From a marine actinobacterium MedAcidi-G1 (GTDB taxonomy: Bacteria; Actinomycetota; Acidimicrobiia; Acidimicrobiales; MedAcidi-G1): a stretch of DNA of 64,000 nucleotides. Position 1 is the stretch's first letter; each line of letters begins with the position of its first letter. Shown here piece after piece: positions 25,346-33,336 of the stretch. Both the position numbers and the translations under genes were made by a program. The notes beneath the pieces are model-generated. The model made no database searches and was not told the DNA's origin. It was given only the letters and a program-made list of their open reading frames with translations. The DNA is taken from positions 1-64,000 of the forward strand of contig JUEM01000009.1 of assembly GCA_000817085.1 (NCBI GenBank), read 5' to 3'.

Positions 25346-26158
25346 ATGAACAAATACAAAACTCTCATATACGAAGAGAGTGATTCTGTTGCTTGGGTAA
25401 CAATCAATCGACCTGACGCCCATAATTCTTTTACTTCTGAGATGCAAGAGGAGTTTCGCTCTTTATGGCTATCTCTACGATCTAATGATGAAGTCAACGT
25501 AATTGTTCTCACAGGTTCAGGCGAAAAAGCATTCTGTGTTGGAATCGACAGGAATGAACCTTTTACAGCTATTGACCAGGAAAAAGGACTTTATGGGACT
25601 TCTAATAACTTCATGTATGACGACCCAGGTGACTGGCTGGGTCCGAAGTCTAATGATCTTTGGAAGCCAGTTATAGGCGCGGTGAATGGCATGGCATGCG
25701 GTGGTGCGTTTTACTTCCTTGGCGAATGTGACATTTTAATTGCTGCAGAACACGCTACTTTTTTTGACCCTCACGTATCTTACGGAATGCCGGCAATCTA
25801 TGAGCCAATGAGCATGTTGAACAAAATGCCTTTTGGTGAGGTTATGCGAATGTCATTGACAGGAAACTCTGAACGAATTTCCGCAGAAACAGCTTTAAGA
25901 ATCGGTCTAGTAACCGAAGTTGTGCCTTCATCTGATCTGAGATCTAAAGCGAATGAGTTAGCTCTATCAATCGCAGCATCACCTCCGTCTGCAGTTCAGG
26001 GAACTCTTAGGGCAATTTGGGCTGCGCAAGATCTAGGAAGATTAGGTGGCAGATCTATAGCATCGTCACTACTTTCCACTGCAATGGACGGAGAAGCTTT
26101 GCAAGAAGGCGCAGAAAATTTTTCCACTGGAGAGCGAACAGAACCTAGATTACGTTAA
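25346..26158 (+). CDS. Enoyl-CoA hydratase/isomerase family protein
   Basis: About 270 residues of the crotonase fold. WVTINRPDAHNSF is the first CoA-binding strand. The oxyanion-hole segments are KAFCVGIDRNE and GMACGGAFYFLGECDILIAA. The usual catalytic Glu pair is only partly matched, so the reaction is open. ATG 25346 has GGAG at a good distance; the longer frame from 25265 is less likely. It is convergent with the kinase-like gene, overlapping 4 bp at the stops. Confidence 0.9.
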   Translation: MNKYKTLIYEESDSVAWVTINRPDAHNSFTSEMQEEFRSLWLSLRSNDEVNVIVLTGSGEKAFCVGIDRNEPFTAIDQEKGLYGTSNNFMYDDPGDWLGPKSNDLWKPVIGAVNGMACGGAFYFLGECDILIAAEHATFFDPHVSYGMPAIYEPMSMLNKMPFGEVMRMSLTGNSERISAETALRIGLVTEVVPSSDLRSKANELALSIAASPPSAVQGTLRAIWAAQDLGRLGGRSIASSLLSTAMDGEALQEGAENFSTGERTEPRLR

Positions 26159-27375
26159 ACAGCAACGACTTGCTCCAGAAGAGGGCTTGTAGAAGGAAGC
26201 AGGCCTGTCAATCTTTCTGACCAAATTTTAACCAAAGAACTTTCACCGTAGTCAGCTTCATAGTGTGCCGCTGCCAGAACCAATAGGTACGCCTGAAGCG
26301 CCAAACAGACTTGCATATCATTTTCATACTGAGCTTTTGAATAGTCTTTTACCCCTTTTGAAACAAGAGATTCGTGGTAAAAGTCTGAGAGTTGCTGATA
26401 AATACTTAATGATCCAGGACCTGGTTCTATGCATGAAGAAAGCAGATTAGCCACATCACAACTAGGCCTACCAGAGCTAAAACTACCGAAATCGACCATG
26501 ACCAAACCCTCATCTGTAAATAGCATGTTGTCAGTACGGGTGTCCCCTCTTAAAAGAGTCATTTTGTCATTTAAAAAAGCAACAGCATCAACAACATTGT
26601 CCGAAAACCAGTCTGTTAAACGAACCATATTTGAATTGAAAAGTTCTGGATTCTTTTCAATCACACGATCTCTTGAACCTCTGTAGAGACCGTTCATTAG
26701 CTTTGGAGTATGTGTTACGGTTGGCCACGCAATTCCCTCTTTGTCATCATCTAGCAATTGGTGTCCCCACCAATAAGAATGCACGACTGCTAAAGAATCT
26801 AGTATTTCAAGCAAATCTTTCTCTGGGGCAAGATTTTCAGTCGTCGTGGTGCGAGCACCCTCGATGTATTCAGTAATTAATGCATATCTTCGACCTGATG
26901 GACGAATGAACCTTCTGGCGTTTCCTCCTAAAAACTTAGACGCACCATTTGGAAGTGACTCTATTTTCTTATTTAATTTCCGTCGTGACTCAATATCCGA
27001 ACTTGGATCACGAACTGAGTAGAGAAGTTTTGGCACCCTTACAGGGAATCGATCTGAAAAACGCTCATAAAAATCAAACTCTCTGTCATAAGCGCCATCG
27101 CGCTCGATTAGCGCACGATTCTTAAGGTCCGTAGAGGGAAATTTAATTAGTATCGCCTTGGGTATTCCTTCTTCAAAATCGTCCCACTCCAAATCAACTC
27201 TTAAAGTTAAACCTGAAAAACCCTCACCGCTTTCAGGTTCCCTAGAGGAAAATGAAATAACGCTTGCAGTATTAGCAATTCCAGATTCTCTAAAGCACTC
27301 CGTTAACCACTCAACTGTCATCTCCTCTTCTGTTTGAGGAATGAACTTCTTCAGCTTCCTAGTCACAACATACAA
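26155..27375 (-). CDS. Phosphotransferase (APH / EcKinase-like) family protein
   Basis: A 406-residue small-molecule kinase-like protein. Early ATP-binding sequence includes GFSGLTLRVDL and AILIKFPS with the Lys. The catalytic loop is LLRGDTRTDNMLF, where the usual HGD is RGD, and the Mg motif is VMVDFGSFSSGRPSCDVANLL, with DFG. Families of this type phosphorylate alcohols or act in steroid/acyl degradation neighbourhoods. The R for H change is seen in some divergent members and does not by itself exclude activity. Confidence 0.85.
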   Translation of the reverse strand: MYVVTRKLKKFIPQTEEEMTVEWLTECFRESGIANTASVISFSSREPESGEGFSGLTLRVDLEWDDFEEGIPKAILIKFPSTDLKNRALIERDGAYDREFDFYERFSDRFPVRVPKLLYSVRDPSSDIESRRKLNKKIESLPNGASKFLGGNARRFIRPSGRRYALITEYIEGARTTTTENLAPEKDLLEILDSLAVVHSYWWGHQLLDDDKEGIAWPTVTHTPKLMNGLYRGSRDRVIEKNPELFNSNMVRLTDWFSDNVVDAVAFLNDKMTLLRGDTRTDNMLFTDEGLVMVDFGSFSSGRPSCDVANLLSSCIEPGPGSLSIYQQLSDFYHESLVSKGVKDYSKAQYENDMQVCLALQAYLLVLAAAHYEADYGESSLVKIWSERLTGLLPSTSPLLEQVVAV

Positions 27376-27381
27376 AGTAGT

Positions 27382-28416
27382 TTATTTTTGTCGATTAGAC
27401 AATCTAATCAAACCACTCCCAGAATGCATGCGTCCTATCACGGCAGCATCGTGTCCTGTTTCGATTAACTTTTTAAGAGCTGTTTCCACTTTTTCAGGTT
27501 GAACACCAAATACTAGACCCCCTGAGGTCTGCGCATCCGCCAGGAGATGAACATCGATATCTTCTACAGAACTAGCATCTACCCGGTCTTCAATCCACTC
27601 AAGGTTCCTTTGGCTTCCGCCTGGTAAATTCCCTGCTAAAGCCAACTTTCTCGCATCGGGCAATAGAGGAACTTCTGAAACATCTATCTCTATGTTGACT
27701 TTAGATTCCTGCGCTGCTCTCCCTAGATGTCCTAATAATCCAAATCCAGTTATGTCGGTAGCCCCAGTTGCCCCAACTTCAATCGCTATTTTTGCTGCCT
27801 GATCGTTGAGTCTGAGCATTGAGGTAATTGCTGCTTCTGTAGCCTCTTGAGTTGATTCTTGCTTTTTTATTGCTGTGGTTATGACTCCTATGCCAAGCTT
27901 TTTAGTCAGGATGACTAAGTCATTTTCACGGAACTCAGAATTCTTCAAAAGGTTTTTAGGGTTCACTTCACCGACAATAGCGAGCCCAAATTTTGGCTCC
28001 GGATCTTCAACTGTGTGTCCACCAGCTATTACAAAACCTGCTTCTTCGGCAACCTGATTAGCACCTTCCAAAACTTCAGAAAGTAGTTCTATTGGAAGTT
28101 CTTCAGAATTCCAGCCGACTAAATTAATAGCCATTAGCGGTTTTGCTCCCATGGCATAAACATCTGAAACAGCATTAGTTGCAGCTACTTTCCCCCAAGT
28201 TAGGGCGTCATCGATCACCGGAGTTATAAAATCAGCTGTCATTACCAGCGCCCTGTCATCATCTAACTGCCAAACTGCAGCATCATCACCCGTCGATGAC
28301 CCGACGATTAAGTTTTTTGATTTTTGTGGTTTAAGTCGGTGCAGAACCTGCTCCAGGTCACTCGGAGAGAGTTTGCAGCCTCAACCAGCGCCATGGCTGA
28401 ATTGTGTCAGTCTCAT
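27382..28416 (-). CDS. selD: Selenide, water dikinase SelD, selenocysteine-containing
   Basis: Makes selenophosphate from selenide and ATP for selenocysteine synthesis. The frame must be read through an in-frame TGA at 28381-28383. From ATG 28416 it runs MRLTQFSHGAGUGCKLSP, exactly the SelD active-site region where many bacteria have Cys or Sec. A perfect AAGGAGGT lies at 28421-28428, 4-5 bases before this ATG, whereas the first start after the TGA (28242) has none. Downstream come STGDDAAVW, TPVIDDALTWGKVAATNA and DVYAMGAKP, AGGHTVEDPEPKFGLA, TDITGFGLLGHLGRAA, and ADAQTSGGLVFGV. Total 344 residues, normal for SelD. A normal gene caller would truncate it by 58 residues. Confidence 0.95.
28345..28359 (-). 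promoter_or_regulatory. Probable bacterial SECIS hairpin of selD
   Basis: On the minus strand, 21 nt after the UGA, GACCUG and CAGGUU pair (five Watson-Crick pairs plus one G-U) around a GAG loop. Bacterial SECIS elements are small hairpins shortly downstream of the UGA with a G in the apical loop, bound by SelB, so distance and loop fit. Species-specific SelB recognition cannot be judged from sequence. Confidence 0.6.
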
Positions 28417-28477
28417 GCAAACCTCCTTACTTAATAAGTTTAGAGTAGGCGACTACTCGTAAATTTTCAGGCTTTTT

Positions 28478-29638
28478 TCAAATTAATGAAACTACCTCTA
28501 AGAGCCGATCAACGTCTTTATCATCAATGTAAATACAAACACCCGCTCGAACCGCTCCTTTTTCACCAAGACCTAAGGGGTTCATAGCTTCAACCGCATA
28601 ATTATGACCATCCCAAACCGCTATTTTAGCTAGGGCAATTTCTTTAGCTATTTCTTCTGGTTCTTTTCCATCTATAAGAAACATCAATGTCGGCGCCCTG
28701 TCAGTATTGTCTTGAGGTCCTAGCACTCTAACTTTTGGGATATCTATAAGACCTGAAAGTAGTCGTTCAAACCTCGCAGATTCATGTTCAATTATCGACT
28801 CAAAACCTACACTCAGTAAGAAGTTTGCAGCTTCTTTTATCCCAGCCAAAGTCTCCCATGGCGGTGTTCCATATTGGAATCGGCCAGCTCCTTTTTCTGG
28901 CGATGGGCGAACTTTGTACACCGATAAATCATTCAATACTTCCGGTTCGATCCACATAATTCCTGCATGTGGCCCGTACCACTTATATGAAGAAGTCGCA
29001 TAAACATCGCAGCCTATTTCACCAATGTCAACTTTTCTGTGCGGCGTTAAATGCACTCCGTCTATAGCCACTTTTGCACCCACCTTATGTGCAGCCCTTG
29101 TTATAGAAGTTACGTCTGGAATTGAGCCAATAACATTTGATGATCCGGTTACCGCAATCCATCGCGTTCGCTGGCTTATCAAATCAATAACAGCATCTGC
29201 TTCGAGTCGCCCAGTGTCGGAATCGAATTCTGCCATCCGAATTGTGGAACCTGAATCACGGGCAGCCAACATCCATGGTGCAACATTTGCATCATGGTCA
29301 AGGGTGGTACAAATAATCTCATCTTCCGGTTTCAGGTCAACAGCAATAGCTCTTGTCAACGCCATCATGTTGGCGGTCGTACTCGGTCCAAAAGTCATTC
29401 CTTCAGGATCTGCAGAAAGAAGCTCCCCCATCGTCTTACTGGTCTCCTCGACAAGATCATCGCAAGCTTGTGCGGCGGGGAAAGCTCCGTGACTATTTGC
29501 ATTCCTTCCACTGCGTTGCCAGTCACTCATGGCTTCAATCGCTGTGTCAACTACTTGAGTCCCTGCAGGTCCATCAAATCGGGACCAGCCATCAGATAAA
29601 GCTGGAAATCGTGTCTGAATGTCGGTTAAATCGTTCAT
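28478..29638 (-). CDS. Cysteine desulfurase-like protein (class V aminotransferase, VC1184-like)
   Basis: A 386-residue PLP enzyme of the Csd-like branch. Opening sequence FDGPAGTQVVD is typical. The PLP site reads AIDGVHLTPHRKVDI and YATSSYKWYGPHAGIMW with the Schiff-base Lys. No clear catalytic cysteine loop of SufS/IscS type is present. I chose ATG 29638, six bases after AGGGTG; GTG 29647 is an alternative. It lies upstream of selD on the same strand, 61 bp away, so a role in selenium or sulfur delivery is possible but unproven. Confidence 0.85.
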   Translation of the reverse strand: MNDLTDIQTRFPALSDGWSRFDGPAGTQVVDTAIEAMSDWQRSGRNANSHGAFPAAQACDDLVEETSKTMGELLSADPEGMTFGPSTTANMMALTRAIAVDLKPEDEIICTTLDHDANVAPWMLAARDSGSTIRMAEFDSDTGRLEADAVIDLISQRTRWIAVTGSSNVIGSIPDVTSITRAAHKVGAKVAIDGVHLTPHRKVDIGEIGCDVYATSSYKWYGPHAGIMWIEPEVLNDLSVYKVRPSPEKGAGRFQYGTPPWETLAGIKEAANFLLSVGFESIIEHESARFERLLSGLIDIPKVRVLGPQDNTDRAPTLMFLIDGKEPEEIAKEIALAKIAVWDGHNYAVEAMNPLGLGEKGAVRAGVCIYIDDKDVDRLLEVVSLI

Positions 29639-29656
29639 TGAAGGCACCCTAGATAT

Positions 29657-30106
29657 ATGGAATTATGGCAATTAGAAGCTTATGCGGAAATTCGTGATCT
29701 CATATCCGCTTATAACTCTTTCGGCGATCGGGGTCGTTTCGACCAGCTGCTAGAACTTTTTGCTGAGACGGCTGTAATGGACATCAACGACGGACGTATA
29801 TATGAAGGCGCCGATCAGATAAAAACTGTATTTACAGACAGCAGCGATTCTTTGTCAAAAGACGATTCTCCTTCGTACATTCAACACCACACTTCCTCTA
29901 CTCACATCGAATTTGAAGGAGATAAAAAAGCAAACTCCAAAAGTTACTTCTCCGTTTTCCTTTCAAACGGTATAGATCATTGGGGCCGCTACGAAGACAA
30001 ATTCGAAAACATCAATGGAAAATGGTTATTTGTTTACCGTCGTGTAAAAACAGATGGATACCTTCCTGAAGGTTGGGCTGCTAAACGTTTGGGCGAAAAA
30101 AATTGA
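29657..30106 (+). CDS. SnoaL-like (NTF2 superfamily) protein
   Basis: 149 residues. The start ELWQLEAYAEIRDLISAYNS, then DRGRFDQLLELFAETAVMDI, and the end VYRRVKTDGYLPEGWAAKR fit the SnoaL_4 group of cone-shaped alpha+beta barrels, which hold small hydrophobic ligands and may be isomerases or hydrolases. Function cannot be assigned. Its TGA overlaps the TTG start of aceK. Confidence 0.82.
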   Translation: MELWQLEAYAEIRDLISAYNSFGDRGRFDQLLELFAETAVMDINDGRIYEGADQIKTVFTDSSDSLSKDDSPSYIQHHTSSTHIEFEGDKKANSKSYFSVFLSNGIDHWGRYEDKFENINGKWLFVYRRVKTDGYLPEGWAAKRLGEKN

Positions 30107-31905
30107 CTTTTCTTTCAAAACTTCAAAAAAGCTCTATTTCTGACAATAAGACAAATAGAGATGATATTGCGATAGAGATGTCAGAAATAATTTTCTCATC
30201 TTTTATTTCCTACATGCAGTCAGTGCAAGAAGTGTCTCAAAAAGCAGGTCAGCACTTTGCTTTAAAACAGTGGTCAATGAACGAAATAAACGCCAGCGAA
30301 CGTCTGAACCTTCACCAGCTAAAGGTTTTGGAGGTAGTCCCACGGATTCAAGACTTGCTTGATCAGGTAATTGACAAGCGGGGAAAATGGCGTAACTCTC
30401 GCGAAATATATCAGGAACTTGTAGCCAGAAGGCCCGATCAGGGCCTAGCTGAAACTTTTTTTAATTCAGTGGCCAGACGTGTTTTTACGACAATTGGAAT
30501 TGATAACGATGTAGAAATCAGGTGGTTCGGTGCGACAACAATTCCCCGAGGAGAATCTAAGACCGAGGTGTTTAGCACCTGGACGCGTAGTGGTGATTCA
30601 GCTGCATTAGTTGATTCTCTCTTATCTTCTTATGAGATGGACGTTAAATGGGAAGACCGTTCACGCGATGTAAAACTCGTAGCCGGGCGTTTAGATTCTT
30701 TTCTGATGAACTCATGGGGAGGTCTGAAGCTGGACGGAATAGACATGCTTAAACCTGTGTTTTACAGAAATCGGGGTGCTTATCTAATAGGAAGAGTTAG
30801 ATTCCTAAATCGAGTAACACCATTTATTCTCCCGATTCTTCATGGACCCAACGGGTTGGTCGTAGATACAGTTTTACTAACAGAAGATTTAGGTAGTCGT
30901 CTTTTTGGATTCACTAGATCATACTTTTTCGTGGACTGGCCGAATCCTTCAGAAGTGGTCGGTTTCCTGAAGTCTTTACTCCCTACCAAATCACTACACC
31001 AGATCTACACTGCGCTCGGTTATCCGCAGCATGGTAAAAGCAGCCTCTATAGGTCCTTATACCGCCACTTGCAAACCTCTAATGACAAATTTGTGAAAGC
31101 TCGTGGAACACCTGGAATGGTTATGGCTGTTTTCACTTTGGTTTCTTTTAACGTTGTTTTCAAAATCATCAAAGATCACTTTGACCCTCCCAAGAACACC
31201 ACTAGAGATGCAGTAAAACGTCGCTATGACCTCGTTTATAGTCGCGACAGAGTTGGGAGAATGGTAGACACCCAAGAATTCGAAAATCTTTCTTTTAACC
31301 GCGACCGTTTCGATCCAGAACTACTTTCGGAACTGCTAGACGATGCGAGCGAATCTGTATTTGTAGACGGGGACAAAGTAATTATCAGACACGCCTACAC
31401 AGAACGCCATGTCTACCCCTTGAATCTTTACCTACAAGAGATGTCTCAAGAAAAAGCAGAAGCCGCTGCTATTGACTGGGGTTACGCGATCAAAGACCTA
31501 GCGGCTGCAAATGTCTGGCCGGGTGATTTGTTCACAAAAAACTTTGGTGTTACTAGACACGGAACCGTAGTTTTCTACGACTATGACGAACTTGCACTGC
31601 TTGAAGAATGCCGATTTAGGAGTATCCCCGACACTAACGACTATGAAGATGAGATGCGATCTCAACCTTGGTTCGCTATTCAGGAAGGAGATGCTTTTCC
31701 CGAACAATTTGAAACATTTATGAGTTTTCCAAAAACTGTTCCCCAAGAAATTTGGGAAACCTTCAAAAAATCACATAAAGATCTTTTTACAGTCACATTT
31801 TGGCAAAGAGTTCAAAATCAGTTAGCCGAAGGTGATTTACCAGAATTCTTCCCTTATCCGGAAGATCTTAGATTTAGACATGATCTAAGCTCTCATTCCG
31901 TCTAA
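30103..31905 (+). CDS. aceK: Isocitrate dehydrogenase kinase/phosphatase
   Basis: Bifunctional enzyme that phosphorylates and dephosphorylates NADP-isocitrate dehydrogenase, routing carbon between the TCA cycle and glyoxylate bypass. 600 residues, near the ~580 of E. coli AceK. Matching segments are ETFFNSVARRVFTTIGID, LFYRN-type PVFYRNRGAYLIGR, FGFTRSYFFVDWP, GMVMAVFTLVSFNVVFKIIK, RVGRMVDTQEFENL, FTKNFGVTRHGTVVFYDYDE and FPEQFETFM. It uses a TTG start overlapping the SnoaL gene stop. Neither icd nor glyoxylate-cycle genes are in the window. AceK is best known from Proteobacteria, so its presence here is notable. Confidence 0.95.
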   Translation: MTFLSKLQKSSISDNKTNRDDIAIEMSEIIFSSFISYMQSVQEVSQKAGQHFALKQWSMNEINASERLNLHQLKVLEVVPRIQDLLDQVIDKRGKWRNSREIYQELVARRPDQGLAETFFNSVARRVFTTIGIDNDVEIRWFGATTIPRGESKTEVFSTWTRSGDSAALVDSLLSSYEMDVKWEDRSRDVKLVAGRLDSFLMNSWGGLKLDGIDMLKPVFYRNRGAYLIGRVRFLNRVTPFILPILHGPNGLVVDTVLLTEDLGSRLFGFTRSYFFVDWPNPSEVVGFLKSLLPTKSLHQIYTALGYPQHGKSSLYRSLYRHLQTSNDKFVKARGTPGMVMAVFTLVSFNVVFKIIKDHFDPPKNTTRDAVKRRYDLVYSRDRVGRMVDTQEFENLSFNRDRFDPELLSELLDDASESVFVDGDKVIIRHAYTERHVYPLNLYLQEMSQEKAEAAAIDWGYAIKDLAAANVWPGDLFTKNFGVTRHGTVVFYDYDELALLEECRFRSIPDTNDYEDEMRSQPWFAIQEGDAFPEQFETFMSFPKTVPQEIWETFKKSHKDLFTVTFWQRVQNQLAEGDLPEFFPYPEDLRFRHDLSSHSV

Positions 31906-31915
31906 TATCTATGTT

Positions 31916-32587
31916 GTGAAGAAACCAATTGCTATTGCCCCGTCCGTTTTACCTGCAGACTTTTCCCGTCTAGGCGAGGAATGTGTAGCTTTAGAAGAAG
32001 CAGGCGTGGATCGAATTCAGTTTGACGTAATGGACGGAGTTTTTGTCCCAAATTTAACTTTCGGGCCGGACGTTATTAAATCAATCCGACCCCTCGTCAA
32101 GGTCCCTTTTGAGGCACATCTAATGGTCGTTGAGCCAGACAATCTGATCGATCGGTATATAGATGCCGGTTGTGAGATAGTTATTGTTCATGCTGAAGCA
32201 TGCTTACACTTGCACCGAACTCTAAACTACATCGCAGATGCCGGTGCTGTCGCAGGAGTTGCGCTCAACCCTCACACTCCACCTGAACTTATAAATGAGG
32301 TAAAAGATCTTCTTGGTTTAGCTTTGGTAATGACTGTAAATCCTGGTTTCGGAGGCCAAAAGTATATTTCGTCAATGGAACCAAAAATTAAACGTGTTGC
32401 AGAGATACTCAATGGATTAGATTGCGATATTGAAGTTGATGGTGGAATCAACATTGAAACAATTTCCGGCGCAGTTCAAGCTGGGGCGAACGTTTTAGTT
32501 TCCGGAAGCGCTCTCTACAAAGATCCTAAGGGTCTTGGAAATGCCGTAAAAGAATTAAGAAGTAAAGCAGAAGCATCTCAATCTTGA
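31916..32587 (+). CDS. rpe: Ribulose-phosphate 3-epimerase
   Basis: Interconverts ribulose- and xylulose-5-phosphate in the pentose-phosphate pathway. 223 residues, normal. IAPSVLPADFSRLGEE, QFDVMDGVFVPNLTFGPDV, FEAHLMVVEPDNLI, VMTVNPGFGGQKYI and IEVDGGINIETI carry the metal-binding His/Asp residues. GTG start at 31916, 10 bp after aceK. Confidence 0.96.
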   Translation: MKKPIAIAPSVLPADFSRLGEECVALEEAGVDRIQFDVMDGVFVPNLTFGPDVIKSIRPLVKVPFEAHLMVVEPDNLIDRYIDAGCEIVIVHAEACLHLHRTLNYIADAGAVAGVALNPHTPPELINEVKDLLGLALVMTVNPGFGGQKYISSMEPKIKRVAEILNGLDCDIEVDGGINIETISGAVQAGANVLVSGSALYKDPKGLGNAVKELRSKAEASQS

Positions 32588-32623
32588 CCTTCACAGGCCT
32601 CCGTGCCGATAACCTGCATAATA

Positions 32624-33235
32624 ATGAATGAAACACCACCAAACCAAACAACCAAAATGTCAAATGAAATAGATCGATTGGATTTAAATCGATTAGATGT
32701 ATTTCAGAGACTCCTAAAAGATCGAATAGTTTTTTTAGGTACCGCCGTAGACGACGAAGTTGCTAACTTCATTATCGCCCAAATGCTTTTTCTGGAGGCA
32801 CAGGACCAAGAAAAACCCATCTGGCTTTATATAAACTCGCCAGGAGGTTCAGTCACATCAGGCATGGCTATTTATGACACTATGCAATTTGTGGAGCCCG
32901 AGGTGGGAACAATATGTATGGGACTGGGAGCTTCAATGGGCCAGTTTTTACTCTGTGCAGGAGCAAAAGGTAAACGATTCGCTTTGCCTCATGCTCGCAT
33001 CTTGATGCACCAGCCTCTAGGTGGTGTGCGCGGTGATGCAACCGATATAGCTATTCAAGCTGAGCAAATGGCTTTTACAAAGCAAATACTTCAGCAACGA
33101 ATTGCAGAACATACAGGTCAATCAATTGAGACAATAGAAACTGATAGTGACCGTGATCGTTGGTTTACAGCTGAAGAAGCTAGCGATTATGGAATAATTG
33201 ACAAAGTAATCGTCCGACGGGGCGAAATGCACTGA
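32624..33235 (+). CDS. clpP: ATP-dependent Clp protease proteolytic subunit
   Basis: A serine peptidase forming the tetradecameric Clp chamber. Catalytic Ser lies in [17 protein letters not shown], His in [11 protein letters not shown], and the Asp further on. [20 protein letters not shown] is the substrate-binding strand. The start is uncertain: ATG 32624, GTG 32603 and ATG 32657 are all in frame, and no strong ribosome site decides. clpX, its frequent neighbour, is absent here; a tRNA gene follows 18 bp later. Confidence 0.95.
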   Translation: MNETPPNQTTKMSNEIDRLDLNRLDVFQRLLKDRIVFLGTAVDDEVANFIIAQMLFLEAQDQEKPIWLYINSPGGSVTSGMAIYDTMQFVEPEVGTICMGLGASMGQFLLCAGAKGKRFALPHARILMHQPLGGVRGDATDIAIQAEQMAFTKQILQQRIAEHTGQSIETIETDSDRDRWFTAEEASDYGIIDKVIVRRGEMH

Positions 33236-33253
33236 CCAACTAATAGCTGGTCT

Positions 33254-33335
33254 GCGGACGTGGCGGAATTGGCAGACGCACCAGCCTTAGGAGCTGGCGC
33301 CGCAAGGCGTGGGGGTTCGAGTCCCCCCGTCCGCA
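33254..33335 (+). tRNA. tRNA-Leu, anticodon UAG
   Basis: 82 nt with acceptor arms GCGGACG/CGTCCGC and discriminator A. The anticodon stem is CCAGC/GCTGG with loop CTTAGGA, so the anticodon is TAG (reads CUA). There is a long variable arm (CGCCGCAAGGCG) as for Leu, and a T arm GGGGG-TTCGAGT-CCCCC. CCA is not encoded. It lies 1 nt from the GTG of the next gene. Confidence 0.97.
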
Positions 33336-33336
33336 C

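Noticed and set aside
28242-28478. SelD as a truncated gene starting at 28242
   Set aside because: The upstream frame through TGA encodes the conserved active-site segment and has a perfect ribosome site.
29025-29652. Plus-strand open frames over the cysteine-desulfurase-like gene
   Set aside because: Shadows of a clear PLP enzyme on the minus strand.
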